Shown here piece by piece: positions 1 to 8,194 of a DNA stretch of 64,000 nucleotides. The DNA comes from Candidatus Baltobacteraceae bacterium. Its GTDB lineage: Bacteria > Vulcanimicrobiota > Vulcanimicrobiia > Vulcanimicrobiales > Vulcanimicrobiaceae. Location: NCBI GenBank assembly GCA_036489885.1, contig DASXEW010000003.1:1984001-2048000 (forward strand). Direction: 5' to 3'. Made by a program: the position numbers and the translations under genes. The stretch's first letter is position 1. Each line of letters starts with the position of its first letter. The notes below the pieces were generated by a model. That model saw only the letters and a program-made list of their open reading frames with translations. It was not told the origin of the DNA and searched no databases.

Positions 1-59
1 CGGAACCATGATCGTCATGGTGATGATAAATCCGGCCGGCCATATCGCTGCATATCGCG

Positions 60-731
60 TCAAGTCAGCCGGCCGACTTCAATCCGAGTAACGTTCGGCA
101 TCGGAAAATCGCTGCGGCCGGCGCCGTAGCCGCTTAATTCAACATGCAGATCCGGACGAAATCCGGGCCGCTCGACGAGCGTCGAAAGAATCGCTGCACC
201 GGTTGTCGTGACCATCTGTTTGCCGCTGGTCAAGCTGAGGTCGTTTGGAAACGCCGAGCAGAAGCAACGCTCGATGCCAAAGAGATCGAGTGCAATGCAC
301 GTCGCCGCGATATCGATGATCGCGTCAATTTGACCGATGGGATGAAAGTGCAACTGCCCCTCGGCGCGCGCTAAGCGCTCCGCAATAGTCGTTGCCAGGT
401 CCACTTGCGGTTTCGATAGCCGCGAGCACTTGAAGATGTCGATGACTTCGGAGAGCGTGCGACGTCCGGGCGGATGCCGATGCGCTTCCGTATGTTCGAA
501 GTGATCGTCCTCACCCGGAATGACGACATCGATGTACGTTGCCGCGACTCCGCGGCGTTGCGTGCGCTCGCGCACAATTGACCACCCGTCGACTGGAATC
601 GTCTCGAGCATCTTGACGATTTCATCAAGATTCGCGCCTGCATCGACAAACGCGCCTAAAAGCATGTTGCCGCTGGCGCCGCCGATCAAGTCAAAAAACG
701 CTGCGCGCACCTGAGAAATCCCTGGGTGCAA
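60..731 (-). CDS. Short LarC-like nickel-insertion protein (DUF111 family)
   Basis: A 223-residue protein resembling the N-terminal part of LarC, the CTP-dependent chelatase that inserts nickel into the pincer cofactor of lactate racemase. The N-terminal FFDLIGGASGNM block (about residues 12-23) matches the family's FDCxxGISGDM signature. HFHPIGQIDAIID (about 128-140) matches the HFHEVGxxDxIxD block, with Pro in place of Glu. TTTGAAIL near 177 matches the VTPTGAA block. The segment normally between the last two blocks is much shortened, and the C-terminal LarC2 region is absent. The start is a TTG at 731 with AGGA six bases upstream. No larA, larB or larE is nearby, so the activity is uncertain. 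It is divergent from the efflux operon at 802. Confidence 0.65.
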   Translation of the reverse strand: MHPGISQVRAAFFDLIGGASGNMLLGAFVDAGANLDEIVKMLETIPVDGWSIVRERTQRRGVAATYIDVVIPGEDDHFEHTEAHRHPPGRRTLSEVIDIFKCSRLSKPQVDLATTIAERLARAEGQLHFHPIGQIDAIIDIAATCIALDLFGIERCFCSAFPNDLSLTSGKQMVTTTGAAILSTLVERPGFRPDLHVELSGYGAGRSDFPMPNVTRIEVGRLT

Positions 732-801
732 ATCTCATCCTGCTCTTAGACCATTTGAGGCCATTCTGGGAGCCCGAACAGTTAATAGAGACAGGTAAGC
801 A

Positions 802-2415
802 ATGATGAAAATACTTGAACGTCCTCATACCAACGGCCACACGAAAGTTAGTTTTTCGCCAATTCCGCCTAAACGGCGTTGGCACCGCTCTTATACGATA
901 CTCCTTGCGGCGTTCGCGATCATCGCGCTAATCGCCGGGTCGTGGGCTGTTTTCCGCCCTCGCGCTGCCACCGCCGTCCTCACACAGCCGGCAACACAGG
1001 GAACGCTGACGCAGAGCGTTACGGCAACGGGTACCGTTAATCCACAAGACACGGTAAACGTCGGTACACAAGTCTCGGGAACTATCTCCCAACTCTTCGT
1101 CGACTACAACTCGAAGGTGAAGAAGGGCCAGGTTCTCGCGAAAATCGATCCGACGAGCCTACTAGCAGCTCTTCAGTCGGCACGTGCCTCGCTCTCGCAA
1201 TCGCAAGCCCAGGCTACCGCAGGCGCGGATAATGCCAACGGCTCTCAGTCATCGGTTGCGGCTGCGCAAGCCAACGTCGCTGCCGATCAGCAAGCCATCG
1301 CCTCCGCGAAAGCTCAGATCGCAAAGGCGCAGAGCGCAAGCGCGCTCGCACAGCAAACCGTCTCACGCGACAAGCAGCTTCTCGGTCAGGGATTCATCTC
1401 CCAAAGCCAATACGATACGGATAGCTCGAACGCAGTCGCCGCGCAGTCAGCGTTGCAAGCCGCACAAATAGCGGTAACGCAGGCCCAAGCGCAAGAGACT
1501 GCTCAAGTAGCCACGACGGCTGCGGATGCCGCGCAAGCGCAAGGTGCGCAATCGACCGCAGCCGCGAGCCAAGCCGGAATCGGCATTCAGGAAGCACAGG
1601 TCGCGCAGGCCGCGTACAACTTAAACAACAGCGTCATCACATCGCCGGTCGACGGCACGGTGATCGCGCGTGACATATCGGTCGGGCAGACCGTTGCGGC
1701 CGGCCTACAAACGCCGACGTTGTTCTCGATCGCCAAAGACCTTACGAAGATGGAAGCCGATCTGCAAGTCGGCGAACCGGACATCGGCAACGTGCAGGCG
1801 GGCGACTCGGTTTCCTTCACGGTCCTCGCATACCCCACCCGAACGTTCACGGGCACGGTAACGCAGGTTCGCAAGAACCCGACGACCGTCTCGAACGTCG
1901 TCACCTACACAACCGTCGTCGACGTCAACAACCAAGACGGCGCGCTGCTCCCGGGCATGACGGCGAACGCAACGATCGACGTCGCTTCGGTGAAAAACGC
2001 GACCATCGTCCCGCTCACTGCGCTGCAATGGCATCCGGCTGCGGGTCAGTTCAAAGGACGTAAATCGTCTTCGAACACGACTGAGCGTACGCAAAACACC
2101 GCCGGCAGCGGCAACCCGTGGGGTGCGAGCGCAAGCGCCACCAGCGCGACAATCGTAGCCGGAACGCACGGACACGTGTTCGTCAAAGCCGGCAACGACG
2201 TACAGATGGTTCCCGTCAACATCCAAATGATCAGCGGGACGAACGCGGCAGTTACGCCGCTACACGGAACGCTTGCGGCGGGAACGCCGGTGGTCATCGC
2301 TGGCGGCGCATCGGCATCGCACCCGCAGCACGCTGCGACGACCAAAGGTAGCTCACCGCTGAACGCGCAGCCTTCCCGTGGAGTGCGCGTCGGTGGCGGA
2401 GGATACGGACGATGA
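802..2415 (+). CDS. Periplasmic adaptor (membrane fusion) subunit of a MacAB-type efflux pump
   Basis: A 537-residue HlyD/MacA-family adaptor that would bridge an inner-membrane ABC exporter to an outer-membrane channel. A single membrane anchor lies at about residues 31-52. A biotinyl-lipoyl half follows (VGTQVSGTISQLFVDYNSKV), then a long Ala/Gln-rich coiled coil (about 120-285), the second lipoyl half (SPVDGTVIARDISVGQTV) and beta-barrel and membrane-proximal domains. The C-terminus carries a low-complexity Ser/Thr/Gly insertion and a Gly/Arg-rich end. AGG precedes ATG at 802. The gene overlaps the downstream ATPase by 4 nt, so the two are translationally coupled. The substrate cannot be read from sequence; macrolide, peptide and siderophore-type exporters share this architecture. 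Confidence 0.88.
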   Translation: MMKILERPHTNGHTKVSFSPIPPKRRWHRSYTILLAAFAIIALIAGSWAVFRPRAATAVLTQPATQGTLTQSVTATGTVNPQDTVNVGTQVSGTISQLFVDYNSKVKKGQVLAKIDPTSLLAALQSARASLSQSQAQATAGADNANGSQSSVAAAQANVAADQQAIASAKAQIAKAQSASALAQQTVSRDKQLLGQGFISQSQYDTDSSNAVAAQSALQAAQIAVTQAQAQETAQVATTAADAAQAQGAQSTAAASQAGIGIQEAQVAQAAYNLNNSVITSPVDGTVIARDISVGQTVAAGLQTPTLFSIAKDLTKMEADLQVGEPDIGNVQAGDSVSFTVLAYPTRTFTGTVTQVRKNPTTVSNVVTYTTVVDVNNQDGALLPGMTANATIDVASVKNATIVPLTALQWHPAAGQFKGRKSSSNTTERTQNTAGSGNPWGASASATSATIVAGTHGHVFVKAGNDVQMVPVNIQMISGTNAAVTPLHGTLAAGTPVVIAGGASASHPQHAATTKGSSPLNAQPSRGVRVGGGGYGR

Positions 2416-3122
2416 CACCGGTCGTACAAGTGACCAATCTGGTCAAAGACTATCCGATGATGGATCACACGGTGCGTGCCCTTGACGGCGTCGATCTTTC
2501 GATCGAACAAGGAGAGTTCGTCGCCGTCATGGGTCCATCGGGATCCGGTAAATCGACCTTCATGCACATCGTCGGCATGCTGGATCGTCCGACTGGCGGT
2601 ATCTACCACTTCGAAGGACGGGAAGTCTCGTCACTATCGACGGACGACCTCGCGGACACACGCAGCAACAGGCTCGGGTTCGTGTTCCAAGCCTACAATC
2701 TGCTTCCGCGAACCACGGCAGTCGAAAATGTCGAGCTTCCCATGGTGTATGCCGGCGTCGATCCACAACTTCGGCGCGCGGCGGCACTTGAAGCGCTCGG
2801 GCTCGTCGGACTCGCGCACGTCGCAAACCATCAACCGAGTCAGCTCTCCGGCGGTCAACAGCAGCGTGTCGCGATCGCGCGATCGCTGGTGAATAATCCG
2901 GGATTGATTTTGGCCGACGAACCGACCGGGGCGCTCGACACAAAATCTTCGGAAGATGTCATGGCGCTCTTCAGCAGGCTCAACGAAGAGCGCGGCATCA
3001 CGATCTTGCTCGTTACGCACGAGCCTGATGTGGCCGCGCACGCAAAACGCATCGTGACGTTCCGAGACGGTAAGATTCTCTCCGATCGTCCGGTCCTCTC
3101 ACAGGAAGCAGCACTACGATGA
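2412..3122 (+). CDS. MacB/LolD-type ABC exporter ATPase
   Basis: A 236-residue ATP-binding subunit. Walker A is GPSGSGKST at residues 41-49, the ABC signature is LSGGQQQR near 145, and Walker B with its glutamate is LILADEPTGALD near 162-173. TLLVTHEPD supplies the switch histidine. Length and the PTGALD/DRPTGG blocks are typical of the MacB/LolD/FtsE group, which drives mechanotransmission rather than translocating substrate through the membrane. It overlaps both neighbours by 4 nt (ATGA), forming an adaptor-ATPase-permease operon. Here the ATPase and permease are separate polypeptides, whereas E. coli MacB is a fusion. Confidence 0.92.
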   Translation: MTPVVQVTNLVKDYPMMDHTVRALDGVDLSIEQGEFVAVMGPSGSGKSTFMHIVGMLDRPTGGIYHFEGREVSSLSTDDLADTRSNRLGFVFQAYNLLPRTTAVENVELPMVYAGVDPQLRRAAALEALGLVGLAHVANHQPSQLSGGQQQRVAIARSLVNNPGLILADEPTGALDTKSSEDVMALFSRLNEERGITILLVTHEPDVAAHAKRIVTFRDGKILSDRPVLSQEAALR

Positions 3123-4333
3123 CATTCCTTGCAACGCTCCGTCTTGCGGGCCAAGCGCTCTTGCGCAATCGCGTCCGCTCGATACTCACTATGCTCGGGA
3201 TCATCATCGGCGTCGCAGCCGTTATCGTAACCGTAGGCATCGGAGTCGGTGCACGAAATTCAGTGCAAGCTCAGATCAACTCGCTCGGCAGTAACATGCT
3301 GATCGTTATGCCCGGCAGTCTCAATCAAGGCGGCGTGCGGACCGGTAATGGCGGCGCATCGACGCTGACGCCTGCCGACGGTATGGCGATCGCGCAGCTG
3401 CCGGGCGTGGCAGCAGTCTCACCGGAAGTCAACTCGCGCACGCAAGTCGTAGCCAACGGCAACAACTGGCAGACGACCGTGACGGGCGTCGCGCCGACGT
3501 TCCAGTTCATCCGCTCGTGGCCAACTACGTCGGGCTCGTTCTTCACGCAATCCGACGTGGACTCGGCTGCAAAGGTCGCCGTCCTCGGCCAAACCGTCGT
3601 GCAGAATCTCTTTCCTACCACCTCACCGGTTGGTCAAACCGTACTCATCGGGAACGTTCCGTACACGGTCGTTGGCGTGCTCAGCTCCAAGGGCCAGAGC
3701 GGCGTCGGACAGGATCAAGACGACACGGTCCTCATTCCGTATACCGCCTCAATGGAGCGCATGACGGGTCAAACCAGCGTCGGAATGCTGCTCGTCTCGG
3801 CGGCGGATCCGTCGCAAACCGATGCGGTGCAGACTGAGATCACCGGATTGCTCGAGCAACGGCATCGCATCGTCGCGGGCCGTCCGGACGATTTCCAAAT
3901 TCGCAACCTGCAAGACATTGCGGCAACGGCCTCGCAGACCGGAAACATTCTCGCGGTTCTGCTTGCTGGAGTCGCTTCCGTTTCGCTGCTCGTTGGCGGA
4001 ATAGGAATCATGAACATCATGCTCGTTTCGGTCACGGAACGGACGCGTGAGATCGGCTTGCGTATGGCCGTCGGCGCCCGTAACTCGGTGATCTTGCGCC
4101 AGTTCCTCATCGAGGCGACCGTGCTCGCGACCGCCGGCGGCGCAATCGGTGCGCTGCTCGGCGGCATCGCGACGGTCGGTGTATCGATGACCGCGGGTTG
4201 GGCGACGTCGGTTCCTCCGGCGAGCGTCGCGCTCGCAATCGGCTTCTCGGCGCTCGTCGGTATCTTCTTCGGATACGCGCCGGCGCGCCGCGCGGCGCAT
4301 CTGAATCCCATCGAGGCCCTGCGCTTCGAATAA
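3119..4333 (+). CDS. MacB-type FtsX-like ABC permease
   Basis: A 404-residue permease with the MacB layout: one N-terminal membrane helix (about residues 15-40, ending in the NRVRSILTMLGIIIGVAAV block), a large periplasmic core domain, and three C-terminal helices (about 275-300, 325-355 and 365-390). GIGIMNIMLVSVTERTREIG is the conserved cytoplasmic coupling motif after the second helix. The protein ends with the family's ARRAAHLNPIEALRFE tail. It is the last gene of the operon, and its stop codon is followed within 2 nt by the palindromic repeat at 4335-4454, which may terminate transcription from both sides. Confidence 0.9.
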   Translation: MTFLATLRLAGQALLRNRVRSILTMLGIIIGVAAVIVTVGIGVGARNSVQAQINSLGSNMLIVMPGSLNQGGVRTGNGGASTLTPADGMAIAQLPGVAAVSPEVNSRTQVVANGNNWQTTVTGVAPTFQFIRSWPTTSGSFFTQSDVDSAAKVAVLGQTVVQNLFPTTSPVGQTVLIGNVPYTVVGVLSSKGQSGVGQDQDDTVLIPYTASMERMTGQTSVGMLLVSAADPSQTDAVQTEITGLLEQRHRIVAGRPDDFQIRNLQDIAATASQTGNILAVLLAGVASVSLLVGGIGIMNIMLVSVTERTREIGLRMAVGARNSVILRQFLIEATVLATAGGAIGALLGGIATVGVSMTAGWATSVPPASVALAIGFSALVGIFFGYAPARRAAHLNPIEALRFE

Positions 4334-4334
4334 T

Positions 4335-4454
4335 GTCATCCTGAGCGTAGCAACGCGTAGCGTTGCGTAGTCGAAGGACAGCGGCAATGCTTACCGTCTG
4401 ACAAGAGCCGCTGTCCCTCGACTACGCGCCCAAGGGCGCTACGCTCGGGATGAC
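4335..4454. repeat. REP/BIME-like inverted pair of about 50-bp units
   Basis: Two copies of one unit face each other. The left arm (4335-4385) and the reverse complement of the right arm (4407-4454) share the ends GTCATCCYGAGCGTAGC and CGTAGTCGARGGACAGCGGC. Each arm holds a different small internal hairpin, and a loop of about 21 nt lies between the arms. The whole can fold as a long cruciform. It sits between the convergent ends of the MacB-type permease and the TPR-ATP-grasp gene, whose final codons and stop lie inside the right arm. A third, single unit is at 52632-52675. Confidence 0.85.
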
Positions 4455-5590
4455 ACAGAAGAGCGAATCAGTTTCTCCAGCGCGGCCGGGATGCGCGGCA
4501 CGTACTCATGTTTGTACGGATACATCTCGCGCGAGTCGACGAGATGGACGATCATAGCCGGATCGATCTCAAAGATGAGGACGCGGCCATCTTCGAGCAC
4601 GCTACAATCGATTCCGAAGTAGTCGAGTCCAACGCGCCGGGCAATTTCTTGTAAGACGCGCTCACGAGGTCCGTCGAAGACGTTGCCGACGTCGGCAAGA
4701 AAACGTTGCTCCTCGTCGCGTATCCATTGCTCTTTCGCATTGAGCGCGTTGTAGTAGTGTACCATCCAATTCTGCGAGATGGCGAGATGATGTGCGTATG
4801 GGACGCCGCCCACGAAGATGATGCGATACTTCCGAAAGTATCCGTCCTTGCGCCGGTAATCGATGAACGGCATCACGTAGAACTCATCGCCGGGAGTCTC
4901 GCGCAGGTATATGTCGAGCTCTTCGGACGTCTCGATCCTCGAGAACTGCGCACCCGCCTGCGAGCCGACCGGACGAATGACGTACGCAGCCTCCAAGACG
5001 ATGTCCTCACGGCGCAGGCGTCGCGTTACCGGTACCAGTGCACCATCAAGGTCTGCAAAGTCGCGAGCAACGCCATCGCGGCTTAGCCGCTGAACACTAG
5101 CCGGATCGTTGAGCACGCGCCGTCCGAGTTTTGGAAGCCAACTCTCGAGCAGCTTCAAGGTTCGACCGGATTGCTCCGAATGCGCGATGACGTTGAAGAC
5201 GACGTCGAAGGGTGGAAGAACGCCGCGCGGAGGCAACGGGTCGACGTCGTCGACGTACATCTTCATGATCCCGACATTGAGTGAACCGTACAAAAACTCG
5301 AGCGGGACGTTGGCTTGCCAATCACCGGGAATCGCGACGAGCAACATGGTGGGCGCACCCTGCGGCGCGGACTTGTCGAGAAAGAGACGCTGCTTGGCCA
5401 GGACGCGCGCCTGGTGCTCGAGTGCGCGTTCGCGATCGCCTTTGATTTGAAATGCTTCGTACAATCCGAGATGTGCGGGAATACTTTCGGGGTCGGCAGC
5501 TATCACCCGGTTGAACGCAGCGATTGCATCGTCGGCTTTCATTGCCCGGAGAGCTTCTTGGCCCGCGGCAATGTTCGTATCGGAGGACAT
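4439..5590 (-). CDS. TPR plus ATP-grasp ligase-like protein (paralog 1)
   Basis: A 383-residue protein with one or two N-terminal TPR motifs (about residues 8-75), a Rossmann-like pre-ATP-grasp region and a C-terminal RimK-like ATP-grasp fold. Recognisable blocks are FDVVFNVIAHSEQSGRTLKL, VLNDPASVQRLSRDG, YVIRPVGSQAGAQFSRIE, KYRIIFVGGVPYAHHLAISQ and GLDYFGIDC followed by FEIDPAM. The last block is the metal-binding end of the fold; its usual ExN reads E-x-D here, while both paralogs in this window keep E-x-N. Family members join a carboxylate to an amine through an acyl phosphate. The substrate is unknown. The last codons (VSSRA, stop) are encoded by the REP-like repeat. The next upstream gene is MocR. 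Confidence 0.75.
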   Translation of the reverse strand: MSSDTNIAAGQEALRAMKADDAIAAFNRVIAADPESIPAHLGLYEAFQIKGDRERALEHQARVLAKQRLFLDKSAPQGAPTMLLVAIPGDWQANVPLEFLYGSLNVGIMKMYVDDVDPLPPRGVLPPFDVVFNVIAHSEQSGRTLKLLESWLPKLGRRVLNDPASVQRLSRDGVARDFADLDGALVPVTRRLRREDIVLEAAYVIRPVGSQAGAQFSRIETSEELDIYLRETPGDEFYVMPFIDYRRKDGYFRKYRIIFVGGVPYAHHLAISQNWMVHYYNALNAKEQWIRDEEQRFLADVGNVFDGPRERVLQEIARRVGLDYFGIDCSVLEDGRVLIFEIDPAMIVHLVDSREMYPYKHEYVPRIPAALEKLIRSSVSSRA

Positions 5591-5596
5591 CGGCGA

Positions 5597-6925
5597 CTAG
5601 GTGCTGCGAGTTGCCGAGCTCGTATGCCTGCTCTGCGCAAGGGCGGCGGCAAATCCGGTGGCGGCCCGGTTACTAAGACGCGCGATCGTGGCGCGAATCG
5701 CGGGCGGCGTTTCGATTCGAAAGCGCGTTCCGGGAGCGCACGCATAACCGGCGTCTCGCAGCTGGGCGAGCGTTGCGGATTCGTCTGCGACGGGGATCCA
5801 ACAGTTGAGCCCGCTCGGAATCGAGACGTCGATTCCGACCTGCGCGAGTGCGGCGATCAACATCCCACGACGCGCAGCGTAGCTTGCGCGGGCCTGGTCG
5901 ATAGCGCGCATGACGGCGGGATCACCCCAGAGCGCGAGCGCTGTCGATTGCAGAATATTTGAGACCCAGCCGACGCCGAGTTGCTGTGTCCCTTTGATCC
6001 GTGCAATCGTCGCGGGATCGCCGGAAGCGATCGCGATGCGGAGATCGGGACCGAATGGTTTTGAGAACGAGCGAACGACGAACCAGCGTTCGCGCTTCGG
6101 CGTTAGACTTCGATACGGCGCGCCGGCGACAAGCCATGCGTGATCGTCTTCGATTACGAACAGATTCTCGGCTTGCGCGATCGTTGCAAGCAGATCCACT
6201 TGCCGTTTTGCATCGATGGCGGCGCCGGTCGGATTCTGCGCGCGAGGTGAGATGAGGAGCGCACGCGCGCCGCGGCGTATCGCAGCCGCGAGACGATCGG
6301 GAAGCATGCCGTGTTCGTCGAGCGGAACGGGAATTGGCGTCAGGCCGAGTGCGCCGAGCAAATCGAGATGCGCGGGATAGATCGGATCTTCGACCGCGAC
6401 TTCGTCGCCCGCGCGAAGATTTGCGGCAAGGGCGCGTTCGATGCCGTCGAGCGCGCCGCCGAGCACGGCGATCGCGCTGTATCCGACATTGTCACTCTTG
6501 AACGCGCGCGCGGCGCGTTCCATCAAACGCGCATCATGCGCCGGTCCGCCGTAAAGGACCGGCTCCTTGGGGACGGCGCGAAGCGCGGTCGTTAGGCGCG
6601 GAAGAAGCGCCGGATCGGGATTTCCGTCGGCAAGGTTTTCGAGATCGCCCGCGACCTCGAGTTTTCCAACGCTGCGGAAAACGGGGGGCGCCGGACGTAC
6701 GATCGTTCCGCGGCGTCCGTCGGAAACGATGACGCCGCGCGTTTGCAAAATGCGATAAGCAGCCGCAATAGTGCCGTGACTGCGCTGGAGTTCTTTTGCG
6801 AGGGCGCGTACCGTCGGCAGTTTTACGCCCGGCGTCAAGCGGCCGTCACGAATCTCCCGTTCGATGCTGGACGCGATCGCGTTTGACCCCTCGCCGTTGA
6901 TCTGATATCGTAATGGTACGTTCAC
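5597..6925 (-). CDS. MocR-type GntR regulator with aminotransferase domain
   Basis: A 442-residue PLP-binding transcription regulator. A GntR winged helix covers residues 10-75 (LPTVRALAKELQRSHGTIAAAYRIL) and a fold-type I aminotransferase domain covers about 90-430. SFSKPFGPDLR holds the predicted Schiff-base lysine K289, and EDDHAW near 259-264 matches the PLP-ring aspartate region. MocR proteins usually regulate a divergent neighbour in response to PLP or an amino-acid adduct. Here that neighbour is a flavin-binding PNPOx-fold gene pair. The start is GTG at 6925 with no visible Shine-Dalgarno; TATAGT lies 8 nt upstream, so the message may be leaderless. An inverted repeat lies between the two genes. 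Confidence 0.88.
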   Translation of the reverse strand: MNVPLRYQINGEGSNAIASSIEREIRDGRLTPGVKLPTVRALAKELQRSHGTIAAAYRILQTRGVIVSDGRRGTIVRPAPPVFRSVGKLEVAGDLENLADGNPDPALLPRLTTALRAVPKEPVLYGGPAHDARLMERAARAFKSDNVGYSAIAVLGGALDGIERALAANLRAGDEVAVEDPIYPAHLDLLGALGLTPIPVPLDEHGMLPDRLAAAIRRGARALLISPRAQNPTGAAIDAKRQVDLLATIAQAENLFVIEDDHAWLVAGAPYRSLTPKRERWFVVRSFSKPFGPDLRIAIASGDPATIARIKGTQQLGVGWVSNILQSTALALWGDPAVMRAIDQARASYAARRGMLIAALAQVGIDVSIPSGLNCWIPVADESATLAQLRDAGYACAPGTRFRIETPPAIRATIARLSNRAATGFAAALAQSRHTSSATRST

Positions 6926-6928
6926 TGG

Positions 6929-6944
6929 TTTGTACTATAACAAA
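6929..6944. promoter_or_regulatory. Candidate MocR operator in the divergent promoter
   Basis: TTTGT-ACTATA-ACAAA is a 5-bp inverted repeat around an AT-rich 6-bp core in the 31-nt gap between the divergent MocR and PNPOx-like starts. The core overlaps a -10-like TATAGT reading toward MocR and TATAAC reading the other way. A regulator bound here could control both directions. Function is inferred from position and symmetry only. Confidence 0.5.
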
Positions 6945-6956
6945 GGAAAGTCGATC

Positions 6957-7592
6957 ATGCAAACTCGGCTGCGCGTCCGCCGTCACCCCGAGCGCGGCGT
7001 GTACGATCGGGAGCCGATCTACGCAATCTTGGATGAAGGCATGATTGCGCACGTCGCCTTCGTCGATGTCGAGTCTCCGGTCGTCATTCCGACCGCCTTC
7101 GGACGCGACGGCGATTCCATATACTTGCACGGCAGCGCGGCGGCGCAGTGGTGCAAGCGAATGTCGGAAGGCGTCCCTGTCTGCGTGACCGTGACCTTGA
7201 CCGACGGTTTGGTCCTGGCGCGCAGCACGTTCAAGCATTCGATGAACTACCGTTCCGTGATGATCTTCGGAGCGGCGCAGCTGGTGAGCAACATCGAGGA
7301 AAAGCTGCACGGCCTGGAATGCATCGTCGAACATCTCGTCCCGGGACGTTCACGCGAAGCGCGGTCGCCGAATGAAAACGAGCTGAAAGCGACGTCCGTC
7401 GTGAAGCTCTCACTCGAAGAAGCGAGCGCGAAGGTCCGCACCGGCGGCCCCCTCGACGATCGCGGTGACTTCGAGCGCCTGGTTTGGGCCGGTGTGCTGC
7501 CGATGCGAACGGCCTACGGTACGCCGATTCCGGATGCCGCGGTGACGCCTATCGTCGGCGTTCCCGAGTATGTGCTAACCTATAAACGCTGA
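6957..7592 (+). CDS. PNPOx-fold flavin-binding protein
   Basis: A 211-residue pyridoxamine-phosphate-oxidase-like split-barrel protein of the flavin-nucleotide-binding (NimA/PNPOx-like) type. The N-terminal RRHPERGVYDREPIYAILDE block and GDSIYLHGSAAAQWCKRM are family hallmarks, followed by a beta-barrel and an SVVKLSLEEASAKVRTGGP block near the C-terminus. ATG at 6957 is preferred because GGAAAG precedes it. These proteins bind FMN, F420 or heme and are often uncharacterised oxidoreductases. The gene faces MocR and overlaps the next gene by one base (TGATG), so it is probably the regulated target. Confidence 0.82.
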   Translation: MQTRLRVRRHPERGVYDREPIYAILDEGMIAHVAFVDVESPVVIPTAFGRDGDSIYLHGSAAAQWCKRMSEGVPVCVTVTLTDGLVLARSTFKHSMNYRSVMIFGAAQLVSNIEEKLHGLECIVEHLVPGRSREARSPNENELKATSVVKLSLEEASAKVRTGGPLDDRGDFERLVWAGVLPMRTAYGTPIPDAAVTPIVGVPEYVLTYKR

Positions 7593-8194
7593 TGTATATT
7601 CCCAAGCACTTCATCGTTGACGATCCGGACTGGATCCGTTCTTTCATGCGAGCGAACGCGTTTGCGACGCTCGTGACGACGTTGCGTGGCGAGCTGTTTG
7701 CGACGCATCTGCCGTTTCTCTACGATCCGAAGCCCGCGCCGCTTGGCAGGTTGCGCGCTCATATGGCGCGAGCGAATCCGCATTGGCAGTCATTCGGGGA
7801 TTCGGGGCAGCTCGTGATCTTCACAGGCCCGCACGCGTACGTCTCGCCGACGTGGTATAAAACGGACGCCGCGGCCGTGCCGACCTGGAACTATACCGCG
7901 GTTCACGTTTACGGAAAAGCCAAGATCGTCGACGATCCATCCGACGTTCGCGAGCTTCTGCGGACGCTGACCGATCGCGAAGAGGCCGGAATGAATCCGC
8001 GCTACACGGTCGAGGACGTCGATAAAGAATATTTCGAACACATGGCTCGACAAATCGTAGCGTTCGAGATTCCCATCGTACGCATCGAAGCCAAGGCAAA
8101 ACTGAGCCAAAACCGCACGCCTGAAGAACGGCGTCGCGTCGCCGACACGCTTGGCGGCGATCTCAAAGCACTGATGGAAGAGATCAGTCTTTAA
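7592..8194 (+). CDS. PaiB-family FMN-binding protein
   Basis: A 200-residue PaiB-like protein. MYIPKHF at the N-terminus, FATLVTTLRGELFATHLPF, HMARANPHW, YVSPTWY and VPTWNYTAVHVYG are the conserved blocks of this split-barrel family. The Bacillus member was described as a negative regulator of sporulation and protease genes; most homologs are probably flavoproteins. Its start codon overlaps the stop of the upstream PNPOx-fold gene, so two related split-barrel proteins form one transcript under MocR. Its TAA shares a TTAA with the convergent acyl-CoA synthetase. Confidence 0.85.
   Translation: MYIPKHFIVDDPDWIRSFMRANAFATLVTTLRGELFATHLPFLYDPKPAPLGRLRAHMARANPHWQSFGDSGQLVIFTGPHAYVSPTWYKTDAAAVPTWNYTAVHVYGKAKIVDDPSDVRELLRTLTDREEAGMNPRYTVEDVDKEYFEHMARQIVAFEIPIVRIEAKAKLSQNRTPEERRRVADTLGGDLKALMEEISL

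Noticed and set aside
1184-1660. Ala/Gln-rich tandem repeat in the adaptor gene
   Set aside because: The AQ-rich pattern is the expected coiled coil of HlyD/MacA adaptors, not a DNA-level repeat.
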